A stretch of DNA of 37,251 nt from Clostridia bacterium. Its GTDB lineage: Bacteria; Bacillota; Clostridia; Oscillospirales; Acutalibacteraceae. The translations under genes and the position numbers were made by a program. This document shows positions 16,605 to 25,643 of the stretch, piece after piece (within the stretch, counting starts at the first letter, position 1; the number at the start of each line of letters is the position of its first letter). The stretch lies in the NCBI GenBank assembly GCA_017624735.1, contig JAGAMK010000017.1, positions 1 through 37,251 of the forward strand, in the 5' to 3' direction. Below the pieces are notes generated by a model. It ran no database searches. It was not told where the DNA came from and saw only the letters and a list, made by a program, of their open reading frames with translations.

Positions 16605-16979
16605 TCAGTCTTCAGCTCCTTTAAATATTTCATTGATAAGATGTTCTATCTGTTTTCGGTCAGCACCCATAGCCTTGGCATTGACCAAAGAAGCCTTCAC
16701 AGCCTCAATAGACTGTTGAAGATAAACATTCTGTGATTGTTCATCACCGCTTACGAATACACCTTTTCCTGCGATTGTGTAGATAACTCCCTGAGCCTCC
16801 AACTCCGATAACGCGCGTTTTACCGTGTTGATATTCAAGCCCAGTTGCGCTGAGAGTTGTCTTAAAGACGGTAGCTGGTCGTCTTTTTTCAACACACCCC
16901 TACTGATATCAAGAACAATTTGTTCTTTAATCTGTTCATAAATTGGGGTTCTGGAATGATAATCAAGAAAAATATTCAC
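16605..16979 (-). CDS. GntR-family (YtrA subfamily) transcriptional regulator
   Basis: A 124-residue regulator: a winged helix-turn-helix (about residues 10-75, PIYEQIKEQIVLDISRG, LPSLRQLSAQLGLNINTVK, GVIYTIAGKGVFV) followed by only about 50 residues of helix, the short C-terminal domain that defines the YtrA branch. The start codon is GTG, supported by a complete anti-16S match AGGAGGTGAT 5 bases upstream. It is the first gene of the operon with the ATPase and permease. A 10-base-arm palindrome directly downstream of the promoter -10 box is the probable site through which it represses its own operon. Confidence 0.9.
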   Translation of the reverse strand: MNIFLDYHSRTPIYEQIKEQIVLDISRGVLKKDDQLPSLRQLSAQLGLNINTVKRALSELEAQGVIYTIAGKGVFVSGDEQSQNVYLQQSIEAVKASLVNAKAMGADRKQIEHLINEIFKGAED

Positions 16980-17006
16980 GGTGTATCACCTCCTGCATAC
17001 TGTACT

Positions 17007-17033
17007 AACTGTGCTATTTCAGTTAGCACAGTT
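17007..17033 (-). promoter_or_regulatory. Palindromic operator of the GntR/YtrA-type regulator
   Basis: AACTGTGCTA (17007-17016) and TAGCACAGTT (17024-17033) are perfect 10-base inverted arms with a 7-base spacer. The palindrome begins 2 bases after the -10 box on the minus strand, so it covers the transcription start. Binding there would block initiation. Confidence 0.75.
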
Positions 17034-17035
17034 TG

Positions 17036-17064
17036 ATAATACAGCAGTTTTTTCCTTTTGTCAA
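17036..17064 (-). promoter_or_regulatory. Promoter of the GntR-ABC operon
   Basis: On the minus strand TTGACA (17064-17059) and TATTAT (17041-17036) with a 17-base spacer, followed immediately by the palindromic operator and then AGGAGGTGAT of the regulator gene. Confidence 0.8.
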
Positions 17065-17074
17065 TAGATTTTTA

Positions 17075-17110
17075 TAAAAAACTCCGTAGACATTTTATCA
17101 TCTACGGAGT
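17075..17110 (-). terminator. Rho-independent terminator of the GH51-like gene
   Basis: On the minus strand ACTCCGTAGA (17110-17101) pairs with TCTACGGAGT (17090-17081), followed by T5-6. The stem ends 11 bases before the -35 box of the GntR operon and insulates it from upstream reading. Confidence 0.88.
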
Positions 17111-17123
17111 TTCGTTTTATTAT

Positions 17124-19406
17124 TTATTCATTTTTGTTATCTTCTTTTTTCTTGTTACCAAGCACTATCTTGTGATGTCTTATTCTTACAAGAATAATAA
17201 CTGCACTTGTAATTACTGCTATGCCTAAAACTGAGCCTGAAACAATTAAGCCAACATTTGTTGGTATATATGGTGAAACAATATCCATTGTTGGCAACTC
17301 ATAAATTGATGAGCCATCATTTGTATCATAAGGAATTCTTATAACATTTATTGAAAATCCACCAATATCATATGGTATTGTGTTATTATCTATTTTAAGC
17401 CTTGCTTCAACAGGAGCAACGTGCAATAACTGTCCCGGCTCATTACAAGCAGATTTGAAGTTTTCGGACATATACTGTACTGACGGATTTTTAACATTGT
17501 TAAAGCCATCAAGACTGATATTGATTTTCTGTGGTTTTCGTGAATTGTTTGTGATTTTTACATATATCACTTTTTCTTCTGTATCAACAGTAATTGAGTG
17601 ATATATTCCGTCTTCTTCCATATTAAATTCGGATGAAATACAATTTGTACCCATATTATTTGCAAACATCATCTGCATATAGTAATCAGGAGTATAAATA
17701 ACTTCGTTTGAGGAAAACCATACTGCACTTGTATCCGTTGTCTGTGCGTTTATTTTTGAGAAGAAGGTCTGATATGAAGCCATCTGCACTAAGTCTGAAT
17801 TTCTTTCGAGGCTTGTTAAAAATGCTGCATTTTCAATAGCGGACCAGATATTATTCTTTGTAAGAGTGTCACCTACAGTTGTATTTACACCATACTCACC
17901 AACAGCAATTTTTGCCCCTGTACGACCATAATTATCATATTTGTATAAGTTTTTATATAGAGTTCCGCCACCTACACTGTTGTTTTCTGTAAAGATAACG
18001 TCAGGATATAAGGCATTTACTTTTTCCAATGCGTTCTTATTATCATCTTTATTTATTTCATCACCAAAACAAGAAACGATTGTGATTTCTGGATGATTTT
18101 CCTTGATAATCTTATAAATAGCATCAAAATTACGCCAATAAACATCACCGAATTCACCATTACCAACGGCAATATATTTTAACCCGAATGGCTCGTTGTG
18201 ACCATCGGCAACTCTTTTTGCGCCCCACTCAGTTGTTACATCACCATTTGCATATTCAATTAAATCTAAAATACTCTGAACATAATTTCCGAACTCGTCC
18301 ATTTCAGGGCGGAGAGAGATTTCGTCGATATATTTCTGCCAAGCATCTTCAGTAATTGTACCATTAGCATATTTATTTGACATATCTACATATTGGCTCT
18401 TTGAAGATGACAAAATTCCACCGTTCACCATCGGAATTGCGTCTGCACCAACATCCTCGCAGAGAAGAAGATATTCATACATACCCATCAGGTTGGAGTT
18501 TATATAATAAACATTCTTTTCGCCTTTTGTATAAGACTGTTTTCTCTCCTGAGGATTGCCGATTGTATTTTTCCAGCTGCCCAAATCTTCAAGAGTTTCA
18601 CTCTCATCAAACTCACCTGCAGAAAAACGGATAAAAGCAGGAGATAACTCCTTCATTGAATTAACAAGGTCATTTCTCAAGCTTGCATAAGTCCATTTTT
18701 CCGAGTTGTATCCATAACTGTTTTCAGGAGTCAACGTTACATAGTCCATATAGAAGGTTCCTGTGCCATCACAAGTCAAAAGCATTGAGCCATCAGCAGT
18801 AGCATCTGATTTTATCTGGAGTGTAATATTTGTCCAATCCTCACAAGTGTCAAGGTTAAACTGATATTTTTCCTTGTTTCCGTTGGCAGAAAGAGAAAGT
18901 GTGATTGTTCCTTCATAATCCTCATTCTTAAAAAATGCAGAAAAAGAATATGATACATTTGCTCTAAAGCTCATATCCCCTGTTTTTGACAGTTTTTGAT
19001 TCACCTGATAAGACTTGTAGTTGTAAAACTCATTATAGCCTATATTCTCAATTGTTCCTTGCTTATCAACTGTGACAGAAAGGTAATTGCTATTATTCTC
19101 GTTCAATCCGTCTTCTGAAAGGATTTCGTGAGCCTTTGTGGTGATATTCCATGATGCTTCGTAAGTGTCTGCGTGTTCAAAGGAATTGTTATTAACAAGA
19201 TTTGATACAAGTCCACCGTCAATGGCATTACCTGTGTTCTCAAGATTAATTCCATACAAACGGTCGTTGATGGCATAAGAAATTCTATCTGCTGAAATCT
19301 CCATTGTAGGTGAAATCTTTTCAGTTGCCTTTCCACCAGTTAAAGTGATTGTTGCAGATATGACAACTAATACTACCATTATAACGGAAACTATTTTTTT
19401 CATCAT
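17124..19406 (-). CDS. GH51-like (alpha-L-arabinofuranosidase family) surface-anchored protein
   Basis: A 760-residue protein with an N-terminal signal peptide (MMKKIVSVIMVVLVV), a GH51-like body and a C-terminal membrane helix (about residues 715-737) ending in a Lys-rich tail, so it should be held on the outer face of the membrane. GH51 landmarks: GGLVSNLVNNNSFE near the N-terminus, FIRFSAGEFDE (family usually RFPGG), SWKNTIGNPQERK, and KIAVGEYG with Glu504 at the nucleophile position. The acid/base motif, normally GNE, reads VGNGEFGD: Gly417 sits where Glu is expected and Glu418 follows. Residues 70-240 look like an inserted carbohydrate-binding beta domain. AGGAGG stands 7 bases before the double ATG. 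Activity is therefore uncertain; binding without catalysis is possible. Divergent from the mannosidase operon. Confidence 0.72.
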   Translation of the reverse strand: MMKKIVSVIMVVLVVISATITLTGGKATEKISPTMEISADRISYAINDRLYGINLENTGNAIDGGLVSNLVNNNSFEHADTYEASWNITTKAHEILSEDGLNENNSNYLSVTVDKQGTIENIGYNEFYNYKSYQVNQKLSKTGDMSFRANVSYSFSAFFKNEDYEGTITLSLSANGNKEKYQFNLDTCEDWTNITLQIKSDATADGSMLLTCDGTGTFYMDYVTLTPENSYGYNSEKWTYASLRNDLVNSMKELSPAFIRFSAGEFDESETLEDLGSWKNTIGNPQERKQSYTKGEKNVYYINSNLMGMYEYLLLCEDVGADAIPMVNGGILSSSKSQYVDMSNKYANGTITEDAWQKYIDEISLRPEMDEFGNYVQSILDLIEYANGDVTTEWGAKRVADGHNEPFGLKYIAVGNGEFGDVYWRNFDAIYKIIKENHPEITIVSCFGDEINKDDNKNALEKVNALYPDVIFTENNSVGGGTLYKNLYKYDNYGRTGAKIAVGEYGVNTTVGDTLTKNNIWSAIENAAFLTSLERNSDLVQMASYQTFFSKINAQTTDTSAVWFSSNEVIYTPDYYMQMMFANNMGTNCISSEFNMEEDGIYHSITVDTEEKVIYVKITNNSRKPQKINISLDGFNNVKNPSVQYMSENFKSACNEPGQLLHVAPVEARLKIDNNTIPYDIGGFSINVIRIPYDTNDGSSIYELPTMDIVSPYIPTNVGLIVSGSVLGIAVITSAVIILVRIRHHKIVLGNKKKEDNKNE

Positions 19407-19495
19407 GTATCACCCTCCTGACAATTATACATAATATATTTTAACAATAATACCCTATTATGTCGAGTGTTTTTTGATTTTTTTATATTGTTTTA

Positions 19496-19525
19496 TTGAC
19501 TTTTTTTACTATCTAAATATATAAT
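19496..19525 (+). promoter_or_regulatory. Promoter of the GH38-GPH operon
   Basis: TTGACT (19496-19501) and TATAAT (19520-19525) with an 18-base spacer. A second TATAAT lies at 19531-19536. The gap 19407-19556 is otherwise AT-rich and I see no clear operator. Confidence 0.65.
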
Positions 19526-19556
19526 CAAGTTATAATAGGATTTGGAGGACCTTTTT

Positions 19557-22500
19557 ATGGGAAAGAAAAAGATTTACACCATTTCAAATGCCCATCTTGA
19601 CACAATCTGGAGTTGGGATTTTGAAACGACTGTCAATAAATACATATACAACACTTTAAACGAAAACTTTCAACGTTTTGAGAAATATCCTGAATATAAA
19701 TTCAACTTTGAGGGCTCCTATCGTTATGAATTGATGAAAGAATATTATCCCGAAATGTGGGAAAAGATGAAATCTTACATAGCAGAAGGTCGTTGGAATG
19801 TTTGTGGCAGTGCTTTTGAAAATGGTGATGTTAATGTTCCTTCACCTGAGGCTCTTTTCAGAAACATTCTTTTAGGTAACGAATACTTTGACAAAAATTT
19901 TGGTAAACGCAGCTGCGATATTTTCCTTCCCGACTGTTTTGGTTTTGGCTATGCCCTGCCATCAATTATGCACCACGCAAATCTTAAAGGTTTCACAACA
20001 CAAAAACTCACTTGGGGTTCAGCTTACGGTATTCCTTTTGACCTTGGTAAGTGGTATGGTGTTGACGGCAATTATATATATGCCAACACAAATCCTGGTT
20101 CTTACGTGACATCATTCTTAAAAGTTAGAGATAAAAAATTCATTGCTGACAAGTTAAAGGACAATGAGAAATATGATTTACCTATGACTGCTGCTTTCCA
20201 CGGTGTTGGTGACCGTGGTGGTGCACCAAAGGAAATCTCTGTTAAAACAGTTTGCGAAGAAATCAAAACAAATGATACAAGTGATGTTGAGGTTTTATCT
20301 GCTCCTGCTGACCAAATTTTCCGTGATATTGACGCATTACCTGAGGAAACAAAGCAGAAATTACCTGTATGGAACAACGAACTTGTTATGACAAACCACG
20401 CAGTTGGTGGTTACACATCACGTGCGATTGGTAAGCGTTGGAACAGACGCAACGAAGAAATTGCGGATATGGCTGAACGTGCTTGTGTTACTGCAACAAC
20501 CCTTAATGGATATGAATATCCACAGGAAACACTCACAAAGGCTTGGAAACGAGTTATTGCTCACCAATTTCACGACGATTTGCCCGGCACATCTGTTCAA
20601 CGTGCATATCGCAGAAGTTGGAATGACTATGCAATGTCACTTAACCAATTCGCAAATGAGTATGAGGGTGCAGTAAAGTCAATTGCTAAAAATCTTGACA
20701 CATCCTTTGTAAAAGGTACTGCAGTTGTTGTTAATAACCCTATGGAATATGAACGCACCGGCGTTGTTTCAGTTAAAGTTCCTTCAAAATTCTGTGGCAA
20801 AAATATGACTGTGCTTGATGCAAATGAAAAAGAATATCCTACACAGATTACAGAAGTAAAAAATGGCTTTACAACTATTCTTATGTATGTAACAATCCCT
20901 GCTATGGGCTATAAAGTGTTTGATGTGAGAAACAGAAAGTGTCAGATTAAATCAAAACTCTCGGCATCAATCAACAAGCTTGAAAATGAAAAATATTTTG
21001 TTCAGTTTAACAGTAACGGTGACATTTCTTCTATCTTTGATAAAGAATTAGGCAAAGAACTTCTTAAAAAGCCTGTTACAACTGGTATTTTTGATTACAA
21101 CGGCAGTAGTAGTTGGCCTGCTTGGGAATTAAACTACGAAGAATTAAACCGTGAGCCACAAAACACAACCAAGATTAAGGCCATTAAGGTTATCGAAAAT
21201 GGTCCTTGCAGAGTTGCACTTGAAATTGTAAAGACTTTCGGTGACAGTACCTTCACATCCATCGTTGCTCTTAGTCGTGGTGGTAAGGTTGTTGAAGTCT
21301 ATAACGAAACTGAATGGCGTAGCAAACGTCACCTTGCAAAGGAGATTTTCTCATTTACAGCAGAAAGCCCCGTTGCAACTTATGATTTAGGTCTTGGTGC
21401 AATTAAGCGTGGCAATATGAATGACAAACTTTTCGAAGTTCCTGCACAGAAATGGGCAGATATTACCGATGATAGTGGTGACTTTGGTGTTTCTGTTATC
21501 AGCGAATGTAAATACGGTTGGGATAAGTTTGATAACAACACACTCCGTCTTACACTTATGCATACTCCACTTAAAAACTACAAAGTTGACAGTATGCAAT
21601 CCATGATGGAATTAGGTCTTAACAGATATTCTTACGCGATTTTCTCTCATAAAGGTGCAGTTGCACACGACACACAGACAGAGGCTCGAAACTTTGTTTT
21701 GCCAATGGCATCCTTCATCGTTTCAAAGCATGAAGGCGAATATAGCGAATATTCATTCGGCTCGCTTTCAGGAAATGCTATTTTGCGTGCAGTTAAAAAG
21801 GCTGAAAACAGTGATGAAATCATTATCCGTGTCGGTGAAAGTGAAAAGAAAGCACAGAAAGATGTTACTTTTGCACTCAATACTGAAATCCTTTATGCAA
21901 GAGAAATTTTTGCATCAGAAGAGCATATTTCTGATATTGTCCTTACAGACGGTAAACTTGTATTCGACTTAAAACCATATGAAATTAAGTCATTTGCTCT
22001 TACAGTTAAGAAAGCAGATGCAAAAACAGAAACTAAATTCAAAGTTGATATTTTAGGTAATATTACTGCATTCTCAACAAATGCAAAACCATCAGGCGAA
22101 TTACCTGTAATCGGCAAAACAATTCCTGCAGAAATTATGCCTGAAACTGTATCTTCAAACGGTATTAAATTCCAGTTGCCAAAGAATAACAAAGGCATGC
22201 TTTGTGGTGGACAGAGTCTTATTCTTCCTGAAAACACAAAGAAAGTGCACGTTCTTATGGCATCTCTCAATGGTGACAAGCACGTTAAAATCAATGGTTG
22301 TGCATATAAAATCAACGATATTACAGAAAATTACGCAGGTTGGGATTTATACGATTTCAAAGAGGTTGCTTATACAAAGCAAGGCAAGTTAGGTTATGAA
22401 TTCACCCACTCACATACAGAGAAAGGTGATGCACAATGTCAACAGCTATTCTTCTGGCATGTAGAGGTTGATACTAACGGAAAAGGTTTTGTCAACTTCC

Positions 22501-22718
22501 CTGTTGACCGTGATATTCTTGTACTTTCCGTTGTAGCGGATACGGAAAATGAAACCTGTTCACTTGCTTGTGACCTTTATGACAAAATCGAAGGCAGAAT
22601 CTTCAACTACAAGGAAAATGCAAAAGAGAAACTCATATATTTAAACTGCAAAAACTCTTATTTGCTCAACGACAAGGGTGGAGCAATCAAACACAGAAAT
22701 AAGGGAAGGAGAAGGTAA
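19557..22718 (+). CDS. Glycoside hydrolase family 38 alpha-mannosidase
   Basis: A 1053-residue intracellular GH38 enzyme. The catalytic domain starts at once: SNAHLDTIWSWDF gives zinc ligands His13 and Asp15, LPDCFGFG carries the nucleophile Asp126, and AHQFHDDLPGT gives His339. A helical middle domain (about 270-380) and long beta-rich C-terminal domains follow. GH38 enzymes cleave alpha-mannosides with retention, using Zn2+ or another divalent metal. No signal peptide, so its substrate must be imported, probably by the GPH symporter encoded 2 bases downstream. The ATG at 19557 follows GGAGG (19544-19548) by 8 bases; a TTG at 19542 is upstream of that site and is rejected. It is quite different in layout from the second GH38 protein at 25643-28579. 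Confidence 0.93.
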   Translation: MGKKKIYTISNAHLDTIWSWDFETTVNKYIYNTLNENFQRFEKYPEYKFNFEGSYRYELMKEYYPEMWEKMKSYIAEGRWNVCGSAFENGDVNVPSPEALFRNILLGNEYFDKNFGKRSCDIFLPDCFGFGYALPSIMHHANLKGFTTQKLTWGSAYGIPFDLGKWYGVDGNYIYANTNPGSYVTSFLKVRDKKFIADKLKDNEKYDLPMTAAFHGVGDRGGAPKEISVKTVCEEIKTNDTSDVEVLSAPADQIFRDIDALPEETKQKLPVWNNELVMTNHAVGGYTSRAIGKRWNRRNEEIADMAERACVTATTLNGYEYPQETLTKAWKRVIAHQFHDDLPGTSVQRAYRRSWNDYAMSLNQFANEYEGAVKSIAKNLDTSFVKGTAVVVNNPMEYERTGVVSVKVPSKFCGKNMTVLDANEKEYPTQITEVKNGFTTILMYVTIPAMGYKVFDVRNRKCQIKSKLSASINKLENEKYFVQFNSNGDISSIFDKELGKELLKKPVTTGIFDYNGSSSWPAWELNYEELNREPQNTTKIKAIKVIENGPCRVALEIVKTFGDSTFTSIVALSRGGKVVEVYNETEWRSKRHLAKEIFSFTAESPVATYDLGLGAIKRGNMNDKLFEVPAQKWADITDDSGDFGVSVISECKYGWDKFDNNTLRLTLMHTPLKNYKVDSMQSMMELGLNRYSYAIFSHKGAVAHDTQTEARNFVLPMASFIVSKHEGEYSEYSFGSLSGNAILRAVKKAENSDEIIIRVGESEKKAQKDVTFALNTEILYAREIFASEEHISDIVLTDGKLVFDLKPYEIKSFALTVKKADAKTETKFKVDILGNITAFSTNAKPSGELPVIGKTIPAEIMPETVSSNGIKFQLPKNNKGMLCGGQSLILPENTKKVHVLMASLNGDKHVKINGCAYKINDITENYAGWDLYDFKEVAYTKQGKLGYEFTHSHTEKGDAQCQQLFFWHVEVDTNGKGFVNFPVDRDILVLSVVADTENETCSLACDLYDKIEGRIFNYKENAKEKLIYLNCKNSYLLNDKGGAIKHRNKGRRR

Positions 22719-22720
22719 GT

Positions 22721-24178
22721 ATGACACAGAATAATGACGACATCCGTTATGTAGGTGTCAAAGAAACCGTCATCTACGGTATTGCAAATGCCGGTCAATG
22801 CTTTGGCTACAACATTATTGCAGGTAGTTATCTATCACTTTTCTTTACAAAGGTTTTCGGCGTGCCATCTGAAATAGTTGGTACTATGATGCTTATATTA
22901 GGTCTTTGGGATACCTTTAATGACCCACTTATGGGTTCAATCGTTGATAAAACACGAACAAGATATGGTAAACTCCGTCCTTATCTTTTCATTGTTCCTA
23001 TTCCATTAGGGCTTGCAACAATTATGCTTTTCGCGGGCCCTGAAATTCTTGGTGACAAAGCTGAACTTACTGCAAAAGTAATCTATATGTTTATCACATA
23101 TTTTATATGGGAACTTTTCTATACATTAGGTGATGTACCCTTCTGGGGTATGAGTGCGGCAATCAGCCCATCTCCGAGTGACAGAACAAGAGTTGTTTCA
23201 GCTGCTCGTTTTGTTTCAGGTCTTGTTGGTGGTATTTCTACACCAATTCTTACAGTGCTTATGGACCTTAGCAACAATGGTACGATTCCGCTCTCATTGT
23301 CACAGGTATTCTTGCTTATGGCTGTGATTTCAGGTACATTTGGTATGGCTCTTTTCTCACTTTCAGGCTTCTGCACAAAAGAGAGAGTTGTACAGACAGT
23401 TAAGGAGCCAAGTATTCTTGATGGCTTTAAAGCGCTTATTAAAAACAAACCTTTGCTCTTAATTGTTATCGGTAATGTACTCGCCGCAATCAGTGGTATA
23501 GGCGGATTTTTCCAGGCATACTACTATTCAGAAGTTGTGCAGATGAACTCACTAACAATTATTATTTCACTTCCCGGTACAATTTTAGGTTTCGTTACAT
23601 ATCTTCTTATTCCTAAAATTAAAAAGCACTTTGATAACAGACAAATTATCTTCCTCAACGGATTTGTACGACTTATTATGGGCACACTTGTATTCCTTAT
23701 AGGAATGAAATGCTTTACAAACCTTTGGGTTGTTGTGCCTCTTCTTATGGTGCAAAATCTTCTTTTCAGTTTCTTTAACACAATCAATATGGTTATCCCA
23801 ACGGAGATGATTGGTGACACAATTGACTATATGGAATGGAAAACCGGTAGCAGAAATGAGGGTGTTTCATTCTCCGTTCTTACCTTTGTAGGTAAGCTTA
23901 CAGGCTCAATTTCAGGTGCACTTGGCGGATGGCTTCTCCCTGTAATCGGCCTTACTTTTGCCGGAGAAACAGGTGTTGCAATAAAAGCCTATGAGCAAAC
24001 TGATTTCTATATCTGGGGTATGTTTACATTAGCCCCTGCAGTTTTAGGTCTTCTTCCACTTATTCCATATATCTGGTACGACCTTACAGGGAACAAATTA
24101 AAGCAAGTACGTGAAGAAATGGCAGAACGCAGAAAAGTTCTTTCTGCACAAGTTTCAGGAGGTGGCGAAAATGAGTAA
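22721..24178 (+). CDS. GPH-family (MelB-like) sugar:cation symporter
   Basis: A 485-residue integral membrane protein of the glycoside-pentoside-hexuronide family within the major facilitator fold, about 12 membrane segments. Family marks are the early Asp-containing segment GLWDTFNDPLMG followed by VDKTRTRYGKLRPY, and the later EMIGDTIDYMEWKTGSRNEG. These carriers import glycosides with H+ or Na+. The start lies 2 bases after the GH38 stop, with the ribosome binding site GGAG inside the end of that gene, so both are translated from one message. Its cargo is inferred to be a mannoside from this pairing. The end overlaps the zinc-ribbon gene by 8 bases. Confidence 0.92.
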   Translation: MTQNNDDIRYVGVKETVIYGIANAGQCFGYNIIAGSYLSLFFTKVFGVPSEIVGTMMLILGLWDTFNDPLMGSIVDKTRTRYGKLRPYLFIVPIPLGLATIMLFAGPEILGDKAELTAKVIYMFITYFIWELFYTLGDVPFWGMSAAISPSPSDRTRVVSAARFVSGLVGGISTPILTVLMDLSNNGTIPLSLSQVFLLMAVISGTFGMALFSLSGFCTKERVVQTVKEPSILDGFKALIKNKPLLLIVIGNVLAAISGIGGFFQAYYYSEVVQMNSLTIIISLPGTILGFVTYLLIPKIKKHFDNRQIIFLNGFVRLIMGTLVFLIGMKCFTNLWVVVPLLMVQNLLFSFFNTINMVIPTEMIGDTIDYMEWKTGSRNEGVSFSVLTFVGKLTGSISGALGGWLLPVIGLTFAGETGVAIKAYEQTDFYIWGMFTLAPAVLGLLPLIPYIWYDLTGNKLKQVREEMAERRKVLSAQVSGGGENE

Positions 24179-24782
24179 TAAATGCCCAAAATGTGGTGAA
24201 AAGCTCTCACCTTTATACATGAAGCAAAACTGTCCTAAATGCAACACAAATCTTGTTTATTACGACCTTGAAAACAGATTGAAAGCCGACCACGAGCAGG
24301 CTATGAGAGAGCAAGAAGCAGTTGACAGAGTGCTTAACAATATTAAGACCTCTGCTTTTGGCGGACCTTTGCAGACAATTCGCTTTGTGCTAATGTTCTC
24401 CCCACTTTTGTGGATGTGTTTGCCGGTATTCAAGGCAAATGATGGTGAAGGGGTTACACTCATAAACGTAATTATGGGAATTATAAATGGTGGTTTTGAT
24501 TTTAGTAACTCATCTTATTTATTCCCCTTTATCACAATGGTTTGTATTATTCTTTTTTCCCTTATGGTGATTATTTCCTCACTTTTCTCAACTGGTAAAA
24601 AGGCGCTTTCAAGAAATGAAACCTTCAGCATAATCAATTCATTGGTGTTTTTGATTATATCAATTGTTGCATGCAAAGTTGGTGGGGCACATCTCTCAAC
24701 TGGTTGGTTCTTAGTATCAATCACCTATATAATTGAACCGGAAATGCATGCACTCGTTGACAAAAAGCTCAATAAAGAATAA
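24171..24782 (+). CDS. Zinc-ribbon membrane protein, function unknown
   Basis: A 203-residue protein I cannot assign to a characterised family. It begins with a zinc ribbon of two CPKC knuckles (Cys5, Cys8, Cys21, Cys24), then a charged helix (about 30-60), then about four membrane segments (near 68-86, 118-140, 150-172 and 175-190). The ATG at 24171 lies inside the symporter gene, 8 bases before its end; AGGAGGTGG just upstream is the binding site, so translation should be coupled. It ends the GH38-GPH operon at a terminator. A cytoplasmic ribbon on a small membrane domain could mean a regulator or assembly partner of the symporter, but this is a guess from position. Confidence 0.8.
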   Translation: MSNKCPKCGEKLSPLYMKQNCPKCNTNLVYYDLENRLKADHEQAMREQEAVDRVLNNIKTSAFGGPLQTIRFVLMFSPLLWMCLPVFKANDGEGVTLINVIMGIINGGFDFSNSSYLFPFITMVCIILFSLMVIISSLFSTGKKALSRNETFSIINSLVFLIISIVACKVGGAHLSTGWFLVSITYIIEPEMHALVDKKLNKE

Positions 24783-24785
24783 ATT

Positions 24786-24810
24786 AAGGAGCAAGTTTTT
24801 GCTCCTTTCT
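24786..24810 (+). terminator. Rho-independent terminator of the GH38-GPH operon
   Basis: AAGGAGCAA (24786-24794) pairs with TTGCTCCTT (24799-24807) over a four-base loop, followed by a short T-rich tail. It separates the operon from nagB. Confidence 0.75.
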
Positions 24811-24839
24811 TATTGCAAATTTGGGTATTTGTGGTAAAA

Positions 24840-24845
24840 TATAAT
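24840..24845 (+). promoter_or_regulatory. -10 box upstream of nagB
   Basis: TATAAT at 24840-24845, 30 bases before the ATG. No good -35 box is visible at 16-18 bases upstream, so this gene may need an activator or be weakly expressed. Confidence 0.4.
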
Positions 24846-24875
24846 CTCAAAGAAAATTAGAAGAGGGTGCAAAGA

Positions 24876-25595
24876 ATGAATTTACATATTTTTGACAATG
24901 CTGAACAAATTGCAGTTGCAGTAGGTAATATGATTATCGAGCAGGTAAATCAGAAACCTGACAGCGTTTTAGGTTTTGCAACAGGTGCTTCTCCGGTGCC
25001 TACATACAATTATTTGATAAAGAAATTCAATGAAGGCAAGGTAAGTTTCAAGGACATTACAACATTCAACCTTGACGAATATTGTGACCTTCCTGTTGAA
25101 GACAAGAACAGTTATTTTACATTTATGCACGAAAATCTTTTCAACCACATTGATGTGAATGAAGATAATGTTAACTTCCTTAATGGTAACGCTGTTGATG
25201 CAAAAGCAGAATGTGACCGTTACGACAATCTTATTCTTGAAAAGAAAATTGATGTTCAACTTTTAGGTGTTGGCAGAAACGGTCATATCGGCTTTAACGA
25301 GCCTTCTAACAAATTCACAAAGGGCTCTTTCAAAGTTCAACTTACACAAAGCACAATTGATGCTAACTCAATTTATTTTGATGAAAACCCAATGCCACAC
25401 TACGCACTCACAATGGGTACTGTTTCAATTATGAAGTCAAAACAGATTATCCTTATTGCAACAGGCAAAAGCAAGTCTGACGCTATTAATGGACTTGTTA
25501 ACGGAGATATTTCACCATCATGTCCTGCATCCGTTTTACAACTTCACCCTGATGTTCATATCTTTATGGATAAAGATGCAGCATCAAGACTTTAA
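24876..25595 (+). CDS. nagB: Glucosamine-6-phosphate deaminase
   Basis: A 239-residue NagB: converts glucosamine 6-phosphate to fructose 6-phosphate and ammonia in the cytoplasm. Motifs in order are GFATGASPVPTYNYL (phosphate binding), TTFNLDEYCDL with the catalytic Asp, GVGRNGHIGFNEP with the active-site His and Glu, and ALTMGTVSIMKSKQI. The length is that of short Firmicute NagB enzymes. The ATG at 24876 is chosen because AGAGGG (24862-24867) lies 8 bases before it, whereas an in-frame GTG at 24867 overlaps that site. Single gene between two terminators. No nagA or GlcNAc kinase is present in the window, so the amino sugar phosphate must come from elsewhere. Confidence 0.95.
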   Translation: MNLHIFDNAEQIAVAVGNMIIEQVNQKPDSVLGFATGASPVPTYNYLIKKFNEGKVSFKDITTFNLDEYCDLPVEDKNSYFTFMHENLFNHIDVNEDNVNFLNGNAVDAKAECDRYDNLILEKKIDVQLLGVGRNGHIGFNEPSNKFTKGSFKVQLTQSTIDANSIYFDENPMPHYALTMGTVSIMKSKQIILIATGKSKSDAINGLVNGDISPSCPASVLQLHPDVHIFMDKDAASRL

Positions 25596-25610
25596 TTCAA
25601 AGAATAAAAG

Positions 25611-25643
25611 CACCGAACAGAAATTAATCTGTTCGGTGTTTTT
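25611..25643 (+). terminator. Bidirectional Rho-independent terminator between nagB and the second GH38 gene
   Basis: CACCGAACAGA (25611-25621) pairs with TCTGTTCGGTG (25628-25638), followed by T5 on plus; on minus the stem is followed by CTTTTATT. It serves both converging genes, and its T run reaches the stop codon of the GH38 gene. Confidence 0.88.
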
